From assembly GCA_023055505.1 (NCBI GenBank), contig JALIRH010000004.1, positions 32,741,502 through 32,805,501 of the forward strand: a stretch of 64,000 bases of DNA, given 5' to 3'. Positions 38,107 through 50,900 of the stretch are shown here, piece by piece. Source of the stretch: Callipepla californica brunnescens (Eukaryota > Chordata > Aves > Galliformes > Odontophoridae). Position numbers and translations under genes: made by a program. How positions within the stretch are numbered: position 1 is the stretch's first letter; each line of letters starts with the position of its first letter. Under the pieces are notes generated by a model that saw only the letters and a list, made by a program, of their open reading frames with translations, did not search any database and was not told the DNA's origin.

Positions 38107-38261
38107 AAAAAGGAAAAGGGGGGGGGGGGGAGGGAGAGAGAGAAAGAAAAAGGAAGAAGAAAGCAAGCAAGAAAGTGGGAGAAAAAAAAAGGAAAAAGGA
38201 AAAGAAGAAAGGAAGAAAAAAGGAACTGAGAAAGAGGAAGGAAGGGAGGAAGGAAAAGAAA
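38107..38261 (+). repeat. homopurine tract, GA-rich low complexity
   Basis: Three pure purine runs, 38,107-38,163 (57 nt, with a G13 core), 38,177-38,225 (49 nt) and 38,228-38,261 (34 nt), are separated by only a few pyrimidines. Long homopurine:homopyrimidine DNA can form intramolecular triplexes and stall polymerases. No gene lies over it. Confidence 0.9.
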
Positions 38262-39208
38262 CCACACACTCTTCAGTTATTTCACATGGCATGAGCTGCT
38301 TTTCCTCTGTAACTAGGCCGTCTGAAGAGACCTGAGCCACTTTCTCTCTAAGACCACGTTGCAAATGCTGATTAATATTGTTACTGAAAGGATGTTATGG
38401 ACACAGGATGAGGGTGAGAAGGGGGGGGGAGGGGGAAGGCAGCTTCTGTTATTAGGACATATCAAGATGAGCTTTGGGGGGAAACGGAGGAAAAAAAAGA
38501 TCATTTACTTTCTTTTCAAGGACCGTTGATAAAATTCCTAAGGGAGACCAAGTGCCAAAATTAACTGTCTTGCTATATTACTTTTAGACACTACTGCCCG
38601 GGTGAATTAAGTCAAGACTTCAAGCAGAAGCCAAAGATAGCTGCAAGCTGAGAAGAGGCAATGCATTTCCTTGTTTTGTGGTGAAACTCACAATTTTGTG
38701 GAGATTGTCTTTGCTCCAGGGGGTTTTCTTCTCTGTCTCTCTCCCTTCTGGGCTATTTTTACTGTTTTATATTTGGCATTATAAATGTGCTTTGCAGTGG
38801 AAAGGTAAGGTAAAAAACAAGCTATTGTTGAGAAAAACAAGAAAAGTATAAAATGATGTACGTGCTTCCACGTGTACTGTGTCTGTACATACATACACGT
38901 ACATGTCAGAGTGCCCACACATACATGTCCTATAAGATATTTTTCATTACCTTGTACTCCTAAAGGCTTTATTTAGGAAAAGATAATAAACAGCACTTGA
39001 ACGGTGGGATATTGACTAGTGAAAACAGTTTACTGAAATTAATGATGCTGGATTGAACCAAACCTTCCCTTTGGAATTAGTGCCAGACATAGTTTTCCTG
39101 AACCCTTTCCAACTGCCTGAGCGACAGACAATTTTCATTCTATTTGTGCTAAAGGCTTATGACTAGTGCTGGAAAATGAAGCCCTTGCCCTTGATCTCAG
39201 TGCAGATT

Positions 39209-39229
39209 AAAAAAAAAAAAAAAAAAAAA
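39209..39229 (+). repeat. poly(A) run, A21
   Basis: A21 homopolymer. No coding-like retrocopy is recognisable upstream, so it is left as a simple repeat. Confidence 0.8.
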
Positions 39230-40058
39230 GCAGAACTGTGCCAATTTGTTTCCTCTGCCAACAGAAGCCCTTGTGCTTTGGGTAATGCAAAACAATAAAA
39301 AGTTCACATGCAAACTCTCCATTGAAAGGAAACCCACCAAGAGCCATGTACTTCTGCTACATTCATCAGCCAGTTTCCGAGATTCTCACAATGTCAGCAA
39401 AACGCAGAGGCTAAGGGCAGAAAATATTTACCAGCCAGCAACACCGCCTTCTTTTTCTATGCCGTGCCTCATTGCTATGCATTCGATGACGATCTCTAAA
39501 AAATACCCCACTGTAAATAAGCTCGCTCCTCCTCCCGCTCCCGCTGATTGTGCCCAGCACCCAGGTACCGCACGCAAATCTGCTGTCAGAGCTAATTCTG
39601 TTTCTGAAGGATGAAATACACATTTGACACGGGCGCACACAGCTCTGCACAGTGGCCATACTGTACTGCTGTCAGCCAGCTAATGGCCGATCACTTTTTC
39701 CTAGATTATTAATAAAATCAGAATCTCAAGCAGGAGGCGTTTGCTTTCATTGTACAGTCTGCACTTGTGACACAGTGCATGTGGAAAATTTTGAGTGCAC
39801 TGCAGTGAATGGTCTGGGGGTTAGTTTTAGCTTCCGCTAAGTACCTGGCAGGCTGCCACAGCTGAAGGATTCTGGGAACAGAAAGGCTCCCAAGTACAAA
39901 CTGCCAGCATTAAGCAGTCCTGACAGCTCTGCTCCTTCCACACTTGGCAGCAGTTCAAAGTGCTCTTTCATTTGAAAGGCTGGAAGGCTGCCATGTGCAT
40001 TTGTGCATTGCAGATTTGCTGTGCCTGCTCTCATAAGGAACTGATAAATGCCGTTGCT

Positions 40059-40072
40059 GTTGCCATGGGGAC
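40059..40072. promoter_or_regulatory. candidate RFX site
   Basis: GTTGCCATGGGGAC matches 12 of 14 positions of the palindromic RFX consensus GTTGCCATGGCAAC, with a perfect left half-site. It lies 7 kb upstream of the IRF2BPL start codon. Confidence 0.3.
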
Positions 40073-40130
40073 AGGAGGCTATCAGAATGGCCTTGTGATC
40101 TGCAGCCTCTCAGCTCTGCCTCTGCAGGGC

Positions 40131-40187
40131 TTTTTTTTTTTTTTTTTTCCCTTTTTCTTTCTTGCTTTTTTTTTTTTTTTTCTTTCC
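40131..40187 (+). repeat. T-rich polypyrimidine tract
   Basis: T18 (40,131-40,148), then CCC and mixed CT, then a second run of 16 T (40,166-40,181). Low-complexity DNA. Confidence 0.85.
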
Positions 40188-40360
40188 CTGAGATGGTGAA
40201 ATAAATGTTCTAGAAAAGGTTAACTCTTGAAGGACAGGAAGCGCTGCTTTGAAAGGACGGGGTGAGCCTCCTCCAAGGTGCTGGGAACAAGATGAACACA
40301 TACCTGCCAACTGCCCCTGTGCGGGAAGCGCTGCCCTCGGGGGTGTGTGAGGCCGGGAGG

Positions 40361-40380
40361 GAGGAGGAGGAGGAGGAGGA
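40361..40380 (+). repeat. (GGA)n simple repeat
   Basis: Six to seven GGA units following a GGGA-rich lead-in. Confidence 0.85.
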
Positions 40381-41594
40381 GTAGAGACCTTCTCCCCACT
40401 CAGTCTCTTCAGAATTCCCTCCAGTTCAGGATCTCCCAGCGTAATTAAAGGGCTGTCCCCTTTCTTCCCCTCGGCATCACCACATACAATTCTCAGATGT
40501 TTGTGGAAATGAATTAATTCACCACTGAACTCGTAACATGCCTGGTGCCTTTAGTGCTCATTACCATCACAGGACAGCTAGCGGGATTAGATCCATTATG
40601 CGGACTCCATGTGTGGTTAATGTGAGTAAAAAGAATGAGCAGTGTGATATAAAACTGCATGTTTAAAAGAGCTTAGTGACAATGCACGTCCTGGGAGTGA
40701 ATCTTGGCTTGTTCTAGTTCCCAAGATTAAAATAAACACACCCTTGAGCTATGCACAGTCTGATTGTGCATAGAAATGAGTGTGCATATCTCCCTCGAAA
40801 CAAGTGCAGATAAAAACAGAGGTGGCAAATATTTCAGCCACAATACGTACCCGTTTTCCTCTGTCTCCTTTTTAACACGTTATGTCTTTCTGTCTCTGCC
40901 CAGTGATAAATTTGGGTTCCCTGAAGCCCCTCGCTGCAGTTGAGTAAACTGCGTTCTGTTTAAGCGGGGCGAAGTCTGCGCGTGACATCACAGCGGGAAC
41001 AATGGGCACAGCACTGCATTGCTGCGCTCCGGGGCAGCCTCTAACGAGATCAAGATGGGCACGCATCTGTGTTCCCAGAGAAGGCAGGGAGCGCCAAGGA
41101 GCAGTCAGTGAGTGGCACAAAACAGGAAGAGCGGAGCGGTTGGGGGATTTTGTTTCTGCAGCGGAATGTTACCGGTTTTGAGGGCTTTGCTTAAAAAAAG
41201 GGAAAAAATCAACAACCCTGCAGATGAACGCGTTGCTCCCTTCCTTCTCTGAGCGTGGGTCTCTGCCTTTCGAAATTGCAAGCTTTTATCTCTATGCGTG
41301 AATGGCATTATGTGAAATGACACACTGCAACTGAACAAACCGAAGGAAGTGAGTCTCCACCCCACACGCTTTCAGCACGCATTGCACAGATAATCTGCTT
41401 CACCAGCTGATGGTGAAAGCCATCAAACGAGCGCCAAAAGCCTTCAGTTTCACTCCACTTCCACTTATTTTTTAGTGGGTACATTGTTTGGGAGGCTTTT
41501 GGTTGTGAATGTGTTAAGCCAAGGCGAAAGAAAGCAGTCACTTGCAGAACGTACCGGGGAGACTGTGTCCAAAGCAGCACAAACACGCAGGCAG

Positions 41595-41620
41595 ACGTGT
41601 ACGCGCATGCACACACACAC
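41595..41620. repeat. alternating purine-pyrimidine tract (Z-DNA candidate)
   Basis: Twenty-six consecutive bases alternate purine and pyrimidine without a break, mixing GT, GC and AC steps. This is the classic sequence class for left-handed DNA under negative supercoiling. Confidence 0.7.
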
Positions 41621-41954
41621 TTCACCTTCCCTGAATTTTCTGTTAGTTCCTGTTCTCCAACAAATTAAGGCATCTGTGATTCTGAGTTTTCTGTCTGACA
41701 TCAAATCCTGCTGGCTAAAACAATCTGCATATGCAAATCTAGATCAAAGTGACCTGCACACATGTACAAAGCAACGTCAGGGCTGCACACAAGGCTGCGT
41801 TTCAGAAAGCCTCTGCACCAAACCAGGCCAGGCCAAAGGAAATATTTCTTCCTGGCTGCCTGGGCTTTTTAAAATAAATAAATAAACACACATGAAGCGA
41901 ACTGTAATTCTACTGTAATTTCTTTACCTGATTCTCTCTGGGTTCTTGCCTACG

Positions 41955-41968
41955 GTTGTCATGGTAAT
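41955..41968. promoter_or_regulatory. candidate RFX site
   Basis: GTTGTCATGGTAAT matches 13 of 14 positions of GTTGYCATGGYAAC. It is the second good RFX-type site within 2 kb on this side of IRF2BPL. Confidence 0.35.
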
Positions 41969-42715
41969 TTGATAATTCTGGCTTGCTCTCCACACATTCT
42001 GTTTGTCTCACTGGATTTCCTGATTATTCAGGAAACTCTTTCAGAAAACCTTCCCGTCTCTCCCCCCGGCCCCCGGCCTGGGCTCAGTCCTGCTTCTTTT
42101 TTCATTCCTCCTGCACGGAGGAATGTGCATTATTTTGCTACAAATCCACTGAGGTGAAACCGTTCGCTCCACACACCCGAAAATGGAGATGATGAGATAA
42201 GCACATAGCAGAGCACTGCCGGTACTTTCTTTCATGGTCCGTGACAGGGATAGAGAGGAAATGTGGAAAGATAACTACGTATAGATTTCTTGTAAGGTTT
42301 CTTGGATCTTAATCCTATAGATATTATTTAGGCTTTAACTGCTGCATTTCTGACAGCAGAAGCATGTATTTAACTGGTACCATTTCAAACATGACAGACA
42401 CGTTTGTAGCTGGAGTGAGAGAGTTAGAATATATTCTCTCAGTGTGACAGAGAAGAAGCAATATTTTTATCTGGGGGTTCAGGTGACAGTTTATGCCAGA
42501 AGCAGCAAACTGATCGTGCTTGGAATGCACCAGTGAAACCTAAAGAAAAAGGCATGCTGCTAAGTGGTATTTATCTTGGGAGGGCTGTTACAGAGGCTTT
42601 ACGTCATCAACATGTGCATCTTTAACAGCACTCAGATTATGTATATCAACTACACATACACATTATATAAATACACATTAGATACGTATAGATAGATCAG
42701 GGTACATAAACTTGC

Positions 42716-42736
42716 TTTTGTTTGTTTGTTTGTTTT
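42716..42736 (+). repeat. (TTTG)n simple repeat
   Basis: About five TTTG units in AT-rich DNA. Confidence 0.85.
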
Positions 42737-44013
42737 TCTGCTTTGTTTTTGCGATGGCAGTACAGAACTACCCTGCGTATGATTACCTTAAAAGAACTGC
42801 TGGAGTATTCAGTTTCTCATCACTGCCTCTGCCTAGTCCTTGTACATGTGGCCTCCACACTTCAACAAAGGGTTATGTACTTCCCTGTGCTGGTCAGCGC
42901 CTCGCACAGCTACACCCTGACATCATTAGGATCTCAAAGGATTCCTTCAAGGCAAGCTTGTAATGCTACTCTTTTTATGTGTTTATTTATTTATTTTTCC
43001 AATTTAGACCTCGTAATTTCCACTATATACTGTCATTACAGAAGTAACTGTATCCATGGAATCCACAAATTCTACCACCTCTCCTTCGGTCTCTCTTGCT
43101 TTCTTCTTTCTCGTTCTGTTAATGGAAAGCACATTGGGGATTTTTCTAAGTCACATTTTGATGCAGTCGGTCGTGCCATGGAATCTGCTAAGCTCAGTGA
43201 GCTCTCCAGCTGTGACAGCCTCCAGTGCCCCAGCCCCCTCATGGCCCAGGAGATCTGTGACATCATCTGAGACAACGCCCTGTGCGCTCCCAGGCCAGGA
43301 AGGCCACCGGGGATTCAAAAGGTGTCACTGGCATCATGTGGCACGCGACTGCAGTGCTCACACTTGATTTTAACTGTGACATTTCTGCTCAAATAACCCT
43401 TTGTACATAGAATAAAGAACCCAAAACTGATTCGGAAACTTTTCAACATTACAAATCTCGTTTTCTTCCTACTTTGATTTTCAAGTTCTCATTTCCAGTA
43501 AAATAAAAATGACACATTTCATCCGGTTCCCAGGTAGCGAAATGAAACAGCAATGAACACGTTGTCTCTTGCGCGCTATAAACCACGCATCTCCCACCAC
43601 TACTCTGCAGAAGAAAAGGCTTCAGCAAATCACACACCGGGCATCTAATGGTAAAATGGTCTTAAATTGATCCGAAACTCCTTTTTATGTATTTTTACAG
43701 TGCAGACACTGCAGAACCTCAGTAGACCGCGTGTTTCATAACTAGCACAAAAACGACGGCCTCTCCCCTCTCAAAAGAAAGCTGAGCAGCGGAGCACTCC
43801 GTTCTGCATTCTTCTGGCCCCTAATTGTTTTTACAAAATATATCCAGTAGCATTTATTACTTGGGTGATCATAAATATTTACACAGAAATTACAGTTCTG
43901 AAAGCAGCCTACACAACTGATGCTTCTTTCCTTTCTTAGAACGTTGTTTACATACCTGCTAATTGGCAAAATTCACTAATCTGCAGTGACCTAGCTGCTA
44001 GCGGTGGAAATTA

Positions 44014-44048
44014 GCAAAGTCTTGCCACGCAAATCACCAAGACTTTGC
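44014..44048. repeat. 11-bp perfect inverted repeat
   Basis: GCAAAGTCTTG (44,014-44,024) and CAAGACTTTGC (44,038-44,048) are perfect inverted copies around a 13-nt spacer. A short direct repeat ACGCAAA occurs in the spacer and again just after the right arm. Too small for a typical microRNA precursor; perhaps a dimeric protein site or chance. Confidence 0.6.
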
Positions 44049-45829
44049 AACGCAAACAGAATAGGCTCAGCAATTTCTTTTAAAAGTCAGTGTGCTCTGG
44101 TCCATTTTTTTTTATTACTGTTATCTTTAGTTCTGTGAAGCTTTGGAACATTTCCCAGTCTGGATCTATAGAATGTTTCCTGGGAAAATGTATAAAGAGC
44201 CTGTGTTCTGCTTTACCCTGTGCTGGCAGTGCCTGCGTGCACTTGGTGAGCTGGGTCTTTGAAGACGCAGCCCATGTATGGAGTCCAGTCAGGCTGAAAA
44301 ATGTAGCAGTTAAGACACTTTACAATCCCAAATCTCTTTTAAACAAAGGTGTGGTTTAGCTGGACTGGCTGCTTCTGACCTCTTTCAGCCTCTTATTATT
44401 GCAGCTGCTATGATGTAAGGCTGAGTGAGTATGGTGGAGCTAAAGTAGCTGCAGCTCAGGGAGAAACGCTGAGAACAGCTGTTTTACTGTAAACATGAAC
44501 AAGGGGTCGACTTCATTTGCAGGCTGGAAGCATTCACAGTTTTTGCACAAATAGCACTTGGAATTTAATCTAGATGTTCACAGCACAAAGAAGAGAAAAT
44601 ATCCCTTCTATACATTACTGCAGCTCTGAATGAAGCAGATCCTCTGCACAGACATGCATCCCACCAAAATCAAGCGAGAATCTTTCACACTAACACACAG
44701 CTCCACACAGCTGATACAGACACACATACATGAAAAGAAGAAGCGGTATTTATCTGCCGTAGCTATTTCTAAAGCTGGTATCATGTTGGTATCTAAGTCC
44801 CAATTAGATACCAAAAATACTCAGCTGCAGCAGACACTGATGCCTGCTGATTACTGCAGAGCTACAAATGGAATCGCATCCAGGAGGGCGCAGTGGGATT
44901 TGAATGCTTTCCCTCCAGCTTGGTGCTGCACTTGACGAATATTAGGAATCAAATTTCAGACCTCATTCTCCTCATTATATTCTTCAGATTTCTTTATTCT
45001 GAAGCAAGTGAAAAGTCTCAGGCAAGGCAATCTGCAGCAACTGGAGATATTCACTGATATCACAAACATCTGCACATACACATGCCGTCATTCGGGCCGG
45101 ATTCTCCAGACACTATGTTCTGTGTTGTTGATTTTTGCCACATGATCAGTGCAATGGAACCTGCAAGGCAAGTCAGCCAGGTACTTGCTATACTTGTGGT
45201 CACTTTAAGGACTGCAACAGCTCTTAATTTCCCAGGACCAGTGAAAGACATCTGGCTTGGAAATGGTTAAAAGGAACCTATTTCTCATGGCTCCCCAGCT
45301 ACCAGCCTAGTTTCTCGAGCCCACTGGTAGCCTGTGCAATGTACAGTAGCGCTGACAGTGTTGAGCTCACACTGGGGACCATGCTGGCGGGGAGACAGCC
45401 CTGGGATGATGCAAGGACGGCTTAAAGCTGCACTTTCACCACCCTCTTTGAGGCCTGCCAAGAACTGCTTGGCCAAAGCCTGGGGTCTGGGCAGCACGCC
45501 CTACTTACAGACTCTTTCCAGAAACTCCAAATATTAAACATAAAACTATATAAATCCTGACTATCTTCCCCATTTATTATTATTATGGTTCACAGGCTAA
45601 GTAGCATAAACTCTGGTCAGCTCCTTGATGAAAGAGCAAGAAAAACTGGGGTACAGATAGGCTTGTTAAAATTCATCCCTTCCAATGAAAATCTTAAAGT
45701 TGGGCCTGTGCTGTTGCATGTGGACACCTATGAATGAGAAATGAACGGAACCATTTGGACATCTGACCATCTTAGAGTTCCCACAGCATTTCCAACAAAT
45801 ACAGAAATATCAAAGCTAGTTAATTGTGT

Positions 45830-47953
45830 ATTATATTGACACAGTCAATGAGTAAAATTAGGGCATTAAATTTCAGGAAAGCTAACCTCCAGCTCTTCAT
45901 GGAATTAGTCAACAGAATAACCCTGGGAAACTGCCTCATAGGCAAGGGTGCAGAGCAGAGCAGGTAGATCCTCAGGGCACAAGAGCTCTCCATCCCCAGG
46001 TGTAGCAAGTCAGGAAAGGAAAGCAAGAGTTTGGCATGGCTGAACCAGGACCTGCTGATCAAACTGAAGGTCAAGAAGAAAATGTACAGGCAGTGGAAAT
46101 AGACAGGTACCGTGGGAAAAGTATAAGGAAGCTGCCAGGCGGTGTAGGGATGGGGTCAGGAAAGCCAAGGGCAAACCTGAAGTAAACTTAGCAAAGGGTG
46201 CCAAGAAGAATGAGAAAGAATACAGGTACCTCAACCAGAAAAGGAAAGTCCAGGAGGGCATAGCCCCCCCACCACTGAGTGACATAGGCAGGCTGGTAAC
46301 AACAGACAAGGGGAAGACTGGGGTGCTCAACCGTTTTTTGCCTTGGTCTTCTTTGATAACTGCTTGTCACACAGCCCCAAACAATTGGTTTGGATGAAGC
46401 AGTGTCCCTTCCACCATGAGCAAAGATCAGGTTCATGACCACCTGATGAACCTGAACACTCATAAATCTACAAATCTTGATGAGATGCATCCAAGAGTCC
46501 TGAGGAAACTGGCAGTCTCAATGGTGTCTGAAAGGTCATGGCAGTTAGGTGAAGTCTGTGGTGACTGGAAAAAAGGAAACATCACCCACAGTTTTAAGAA
46601 GGGTAAAAAGAATGAGCACAGGAACTACCTACCTGTCAGTCTCACCTCTGTGCCAGGCTAAGGTGTGTGGAAGATAGGGAGGTGATAGGGGAGAGCCAGC
46701 ATGGCTCCACCAAGGACAAATCCTGCTTGACCAACCTGATGGCCTTCTGTGATGGTGTCACTGCATCAATGGACAAAGGAAGAGCCACTGATGTCATCTA
46801 TCTGGACTTCATGAAGCCTTTGACACAGTACCCCACAACATCTTTATCTCCAAAGTGGAAAGGTATGGATTTGATGGGTGGACTGTTGTTCAATGGACAA
46901 ATAACTGGCTGTAGGATAGAGTCCAGAGAATGGCCATCAATGGCTCCACATCTGGATAGAGATCAGTGACAAGTGATGTCCCACAGGGGTCAGCATTGGG
47001 ACTGATACACTTTAATATCTTCATCAGTGACATCGACAGTGGGGTTGAGTGCACTCTCAGCAGGTCTGCTGATGACACCAAGCTGTGGGGTGCAGTCAAC
47101 ACATCAGAGGGATGGGATGCCATCCAGAGAGACCTAGACAGGCTTGAGCAGCGGGCCCAGGAGAACCTCATGAAATTCAGTAAATCTAAGCACAAGGTCT
47201 TTGCACCTGGACTGAGGCAACCTCCACTACCAGTATGAGCCAGGAGATGAAATGATTGAGCACAGCCCTGCTGGAAAGAACCTGGGAATACTGGTGGATG
47301 GGAAGCTGGACATGAGCCAGCAATGTGTCCGCACAGCCCAGAGAGCCAACTGCATCCTGTGGTGTGTCAAAAGAAGTGTGACCAGCAGGCCGAGAGAGGT
47401 GATCCTGCCCCTCTACTCTGTGCTGGTGAGGCTTCAGCTAGAGCACTGCGTCCAGATGTGAAGTGCTCAGTACAGGAGAGACACAGAGCTGTTGGAGCTC
47501 ATTCAGAGGAGGGCCACAAAAATGATCCATGGAATGGAACACCCCTCCTATGAGGACAGGCAGAAAGAGCTGGGGCTGTTCAGCGTGGAGAAAAGAAGGC
47601 TCCGAGGTGACCTGAGAGCTGCCTTTCAGTATCTAAAGGGAAGCTACAGGAAAGAAGGGGACAGACTCTTAAGCAGTGTCTGTGGTGACAGAACAAGGGG
47701 AAACGGTTTCAAACTTAAAGAGGGTAGATTTAGGTTGAATATAAGGAAAAAGTCTTACATCGAAGGTAATGATGCACTGAAACAGGTTACCCAGGGACAT
47801 GGTGGATGCCCCATCCCTGGAGACTTTTGAGGTGAAGGTGGATCAGGATCTGAGCAACCTAATCTAGCTGTGGACATCCCTGTTCATTGCAGGGCAGTTG
47901 AACTAGATGACATTTAAAGACCCCTTTCAACTCTGAGGATTCTATGATTCTAT
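45830..47953 (+). mobile_element. CR1 LINE, 5'-truncated and inactive (copy 1)
   Basis: A non-LTR retroposon of the avian CR1 family in plus orientation. Reverse-transcriptase ORF2 pieces appear in order but in shifting frames: a pre-finger segment (46,416-46,661); a palm A segment with the IYLDF catalytic Asp region (46,667-46,969); a palm C segment with SADD at 47,065-47,076, where the family usually has FADD (46,966-47,238); then thumb and C-terminal segments (47,252-47,461 and 47,492-47,830). The 3' end carries the CR1 terminal octamer-type repeat ATTCTATGATTCTAT (47,939-47,953). The 5' boundary is approximate; ORF1 and the endonuclease are missing. Several frameshifts and stops make it non-functional. 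CR1 inserts without target-site duplication, and none is obvious. Confidence 0.93.
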
Positions 47954-47959
47954 ATTTTA

Positions 47960-50900
47960 TTTTTAACTGTGTTTGTACAAAATAGGGGGAGTTTTTTTGT
48001 TTCTGACCTGTTTTGAGGAGTTAGCCTGCTGTGCAGTTGAACAGCTACCATTTATTCTCATGGAGTGGTTGTGTTTACTTAGATGATGATTTCTTTTAAC
48101 ATTTTGGACTTAAACAACATAAAAGTTTGCCTGGTAAAAAATATTGTTTCTCCAGCATTCCTATACACAGTGAAAAATAAACATAGCTATTCGTGACCCC
48201 AAGCATGTTAAAATCTCCAATGAAAGTTTCATCACACGTGTGATAATTGAGGCTTTGAAATGCTCCTGGAAGCATCTCTCTCCTCTCTTTCCCAACAACA
48301 GGAACTCAGAACTCCAAAATCACACCTATTGTGAGTTGCCTTGTCATAGTTCTTATTGAACAAATATTCAGAAAACTGCTCAGTTGTTTGCCTGGATCAG
48401 TAGAAGAGGACCCTATGTTGTACTCTTCTACTGCCCGTGCCTGTAATTTCTTCTCAAGCTGAATGCTGGCCAGGGTTACAGCCAGCACACTGTTACGTTT
48501 GGAACCACATTTCATCCAGGAAAATGATACAAATGAACCTGGAAATAAGCTGCAGCTTGAGAAAGTAATAAAGCATGTTACAGTGCTCCTATGTAACTGG
48601 AGATGGAGGAGCTGCTTCCAGAACAGCAACTGGAAAGAACATACTGGCACCTATGCAACTTCTGAGCTGCTGCAGTCAAATTCTTTCCTCTGTGTCCTGG
48701 AAAGGCTGGAGGCCAGATGAGAAGCTGTGGGCTGGCTGAAAGAGATCCCACTTTGTGCCCTACAGAAAACAGGACACTCCTACAGAAAACAGAAAACTCC
48801 AAAAATGCTCCCTGAGACACCAGCCCCAGATATGGTCACCAGCATCGGAACCATTCAGTCCAACAGTGGCATCAGGCATCCCACAGCACAGTGGGGGTGA
48901 AGAGTGCCTCTGCTCCAGGCTGGCAGGACACATTCAGGCAGCCATATCAGGCACGATATGTCTGAAACATAACAAAAGCTCACCCTAAAGATCTCTAAGA
49001 AAATCAGGAACACTGAATTAAATTTAGATTTCATACTGGAAATAAAACATTAAACATCCCTGTTTAATGACTGAAAAACAACTTCAGTCTAGCTTGTTCA
49101 AGTTAACTGAGAATAAGTTCAGTCAGTCAAGCTTTTGTAGTGGGAAAATGGCTGTATTCTCCAGTAAGTAAAATATGAAATAGAAAAACTAGTTAAAGAT
49201 AGAATCAGACCTGAATTTTGGAGCTTTTAATTTTAAAGGTACCTGTAAGAGCCAAAGGAATAATGGAACATTTATAAGAAGGGATACAAAAAAAAAAGTC
49301 TATTCCAAATACAGTTGGGGAGGGAAATGTGATGGAGAATGTATGTCTCTAAGAGGTTTGTGAGGTGACATCACAAGCATCAGGTCCAAAGAAGGGCTTA
49401 GTTATCCAGAACTTAGACCTCACAGAGCCGAAGTGAAAGGTATTGGGTTCCTAGAAGGAAATGCAGAACCTCTCATTGCGTTTCTAGATTTCTTATATAG
49501 AACATGGGAAAAATTAAGCACCTCTGAATATGGCATCCAAAACATCTGTTTCTGTATTTTATCAAGTGACTATTTATATGAAATATTTAAGAAACAGTCG
49601 TGAAAGCTGGGAAGGGAATCTAGGAATCTCTCTGCCAGATGGATGCCTTAACTAGTACAGTCATGCTTTCTCTTACGTTGTCTCTGCTGTGTCTCCCATT
49701 CTCTCTTTCTCTGGCCCAATGAACTTAAATTATTTTCTGCAGCATGGCAGGGTTTCAATAGGAAGGGTGTGGAATGCCTGCCTTCAAAACAGGCCTGTAG
49801 TCTGGTGGTCAGGCCTCCCCCTGGGACGTGTGAGTTGGAGTCTCCTCACGCACAAAACATTCTTGTGCTCACAGACAGGAAACAGTGAGGGCGCACTTGA
49901 GAACTCACCTTGTTTTTTCAAATCTCTAGCTCCCCATAGATAATAAAAGGAAATATTTAACAATAACCAAGAGAATTACTGACACTTATAGACACCTTTA
50001 ATCTTGGAGATTCCAAAGCAAACAACAGGATATGCTCAAGCAAGTTTGCCCTTTGGACCTAGCAGAAGGGCCCAACCATGCAGTGATGGGTCTTGCCATA
50101 GTTCTCAAAATGTTGCAATATGTGCTTGTTTGTGTGCCAGGCCCATAGGCTGAGTTAGAAGAAATTTCTGCTTGCGCAGTATCCTTTTTTTTTATTCTAT
50201 TTTTTGTACAGAGAGTAACACTGTTTCAGCTTCAACCTCATTCACCTCCTTCTGCTTCCCCAGAGTAGAAGTATAGCAGTTGTATTTACGCCCTGAGCAG
50301 GAACTCAGGGGTGTAAGTTTTACCCACAGGTATGCACATTTGACTCACACCGCTTGCTATCAGTTTATCATCTCCTGGGGCATCTCACATGCAACACTGC
50401 ACAAGCCTATGTTAGGAGATGAACAAAACTACATGTTATTGAAAGCACAGAGAAGAGCTTCAAGGAGGTAGAAAATAATAAGTTGGTTGGATTTTGGCCA
50501 AAACGGTGAGAATTAATAACTTGCCTTTGAACAGCACACCCTGGGATCTGCTGAAACTACAGCTATGGCCAGTTGTTTGCCAGGATGCAGGTTGCACTTT
50601 GATTTCACAATTTTGCAGGTTAGTCCCTTTTGAATCTACTTTAGTCCTTCCTGTATTTAAACAAAAGAAAAAGGGGAGGAATTTCTGAGTCTGCACAGCT
50701 CCTGCTGGCAAAGCTACACAGAGCTCACAGAACAGTAGGGAGGGAACTTTCCAGAATGTGGATGTCTGTTTTTTCAGCCAAACCAACACTCGCTGCTCAG
50801 ACAATCATGGCTGGCCAGCCTCAGGCTGCCCCTGTGCTGCAGCCAGCCAGGAGCCCTCGCAGAGCAGATCCTGCTTCCAGGATCCGCCTACCTGCCGCAC

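Larger units (their letters stand above)
35741..45825. other. gene-free intergenic stretch upstream of IRF2BPL
   Basis: No recognisable exon. It contains a G15 run (36,036-36,050), a TTCC/TCCC pyrimidine tract (37,281-37,330), the homopurine block at 38,107-38,261, an A21 run (39,209-39,229), paired T runs (40,131-40,187), a GGA repeat (40,361-40,380), RFX-like sites at 40,059 and 41,955, a Z-DNA-type tract (41,595-41,620), a TTTG repeat (42,716-42,736) and a short perfect hairpin (44,014-44,048). The remainder shows nothing nameable. Confidence 0.55.

Noticed and set aside
39181..39229. A21 run as the tail of a processed pseudogene
   Set aside because: No recognisable coding sequence, intron-less copy or target duplication upstream.
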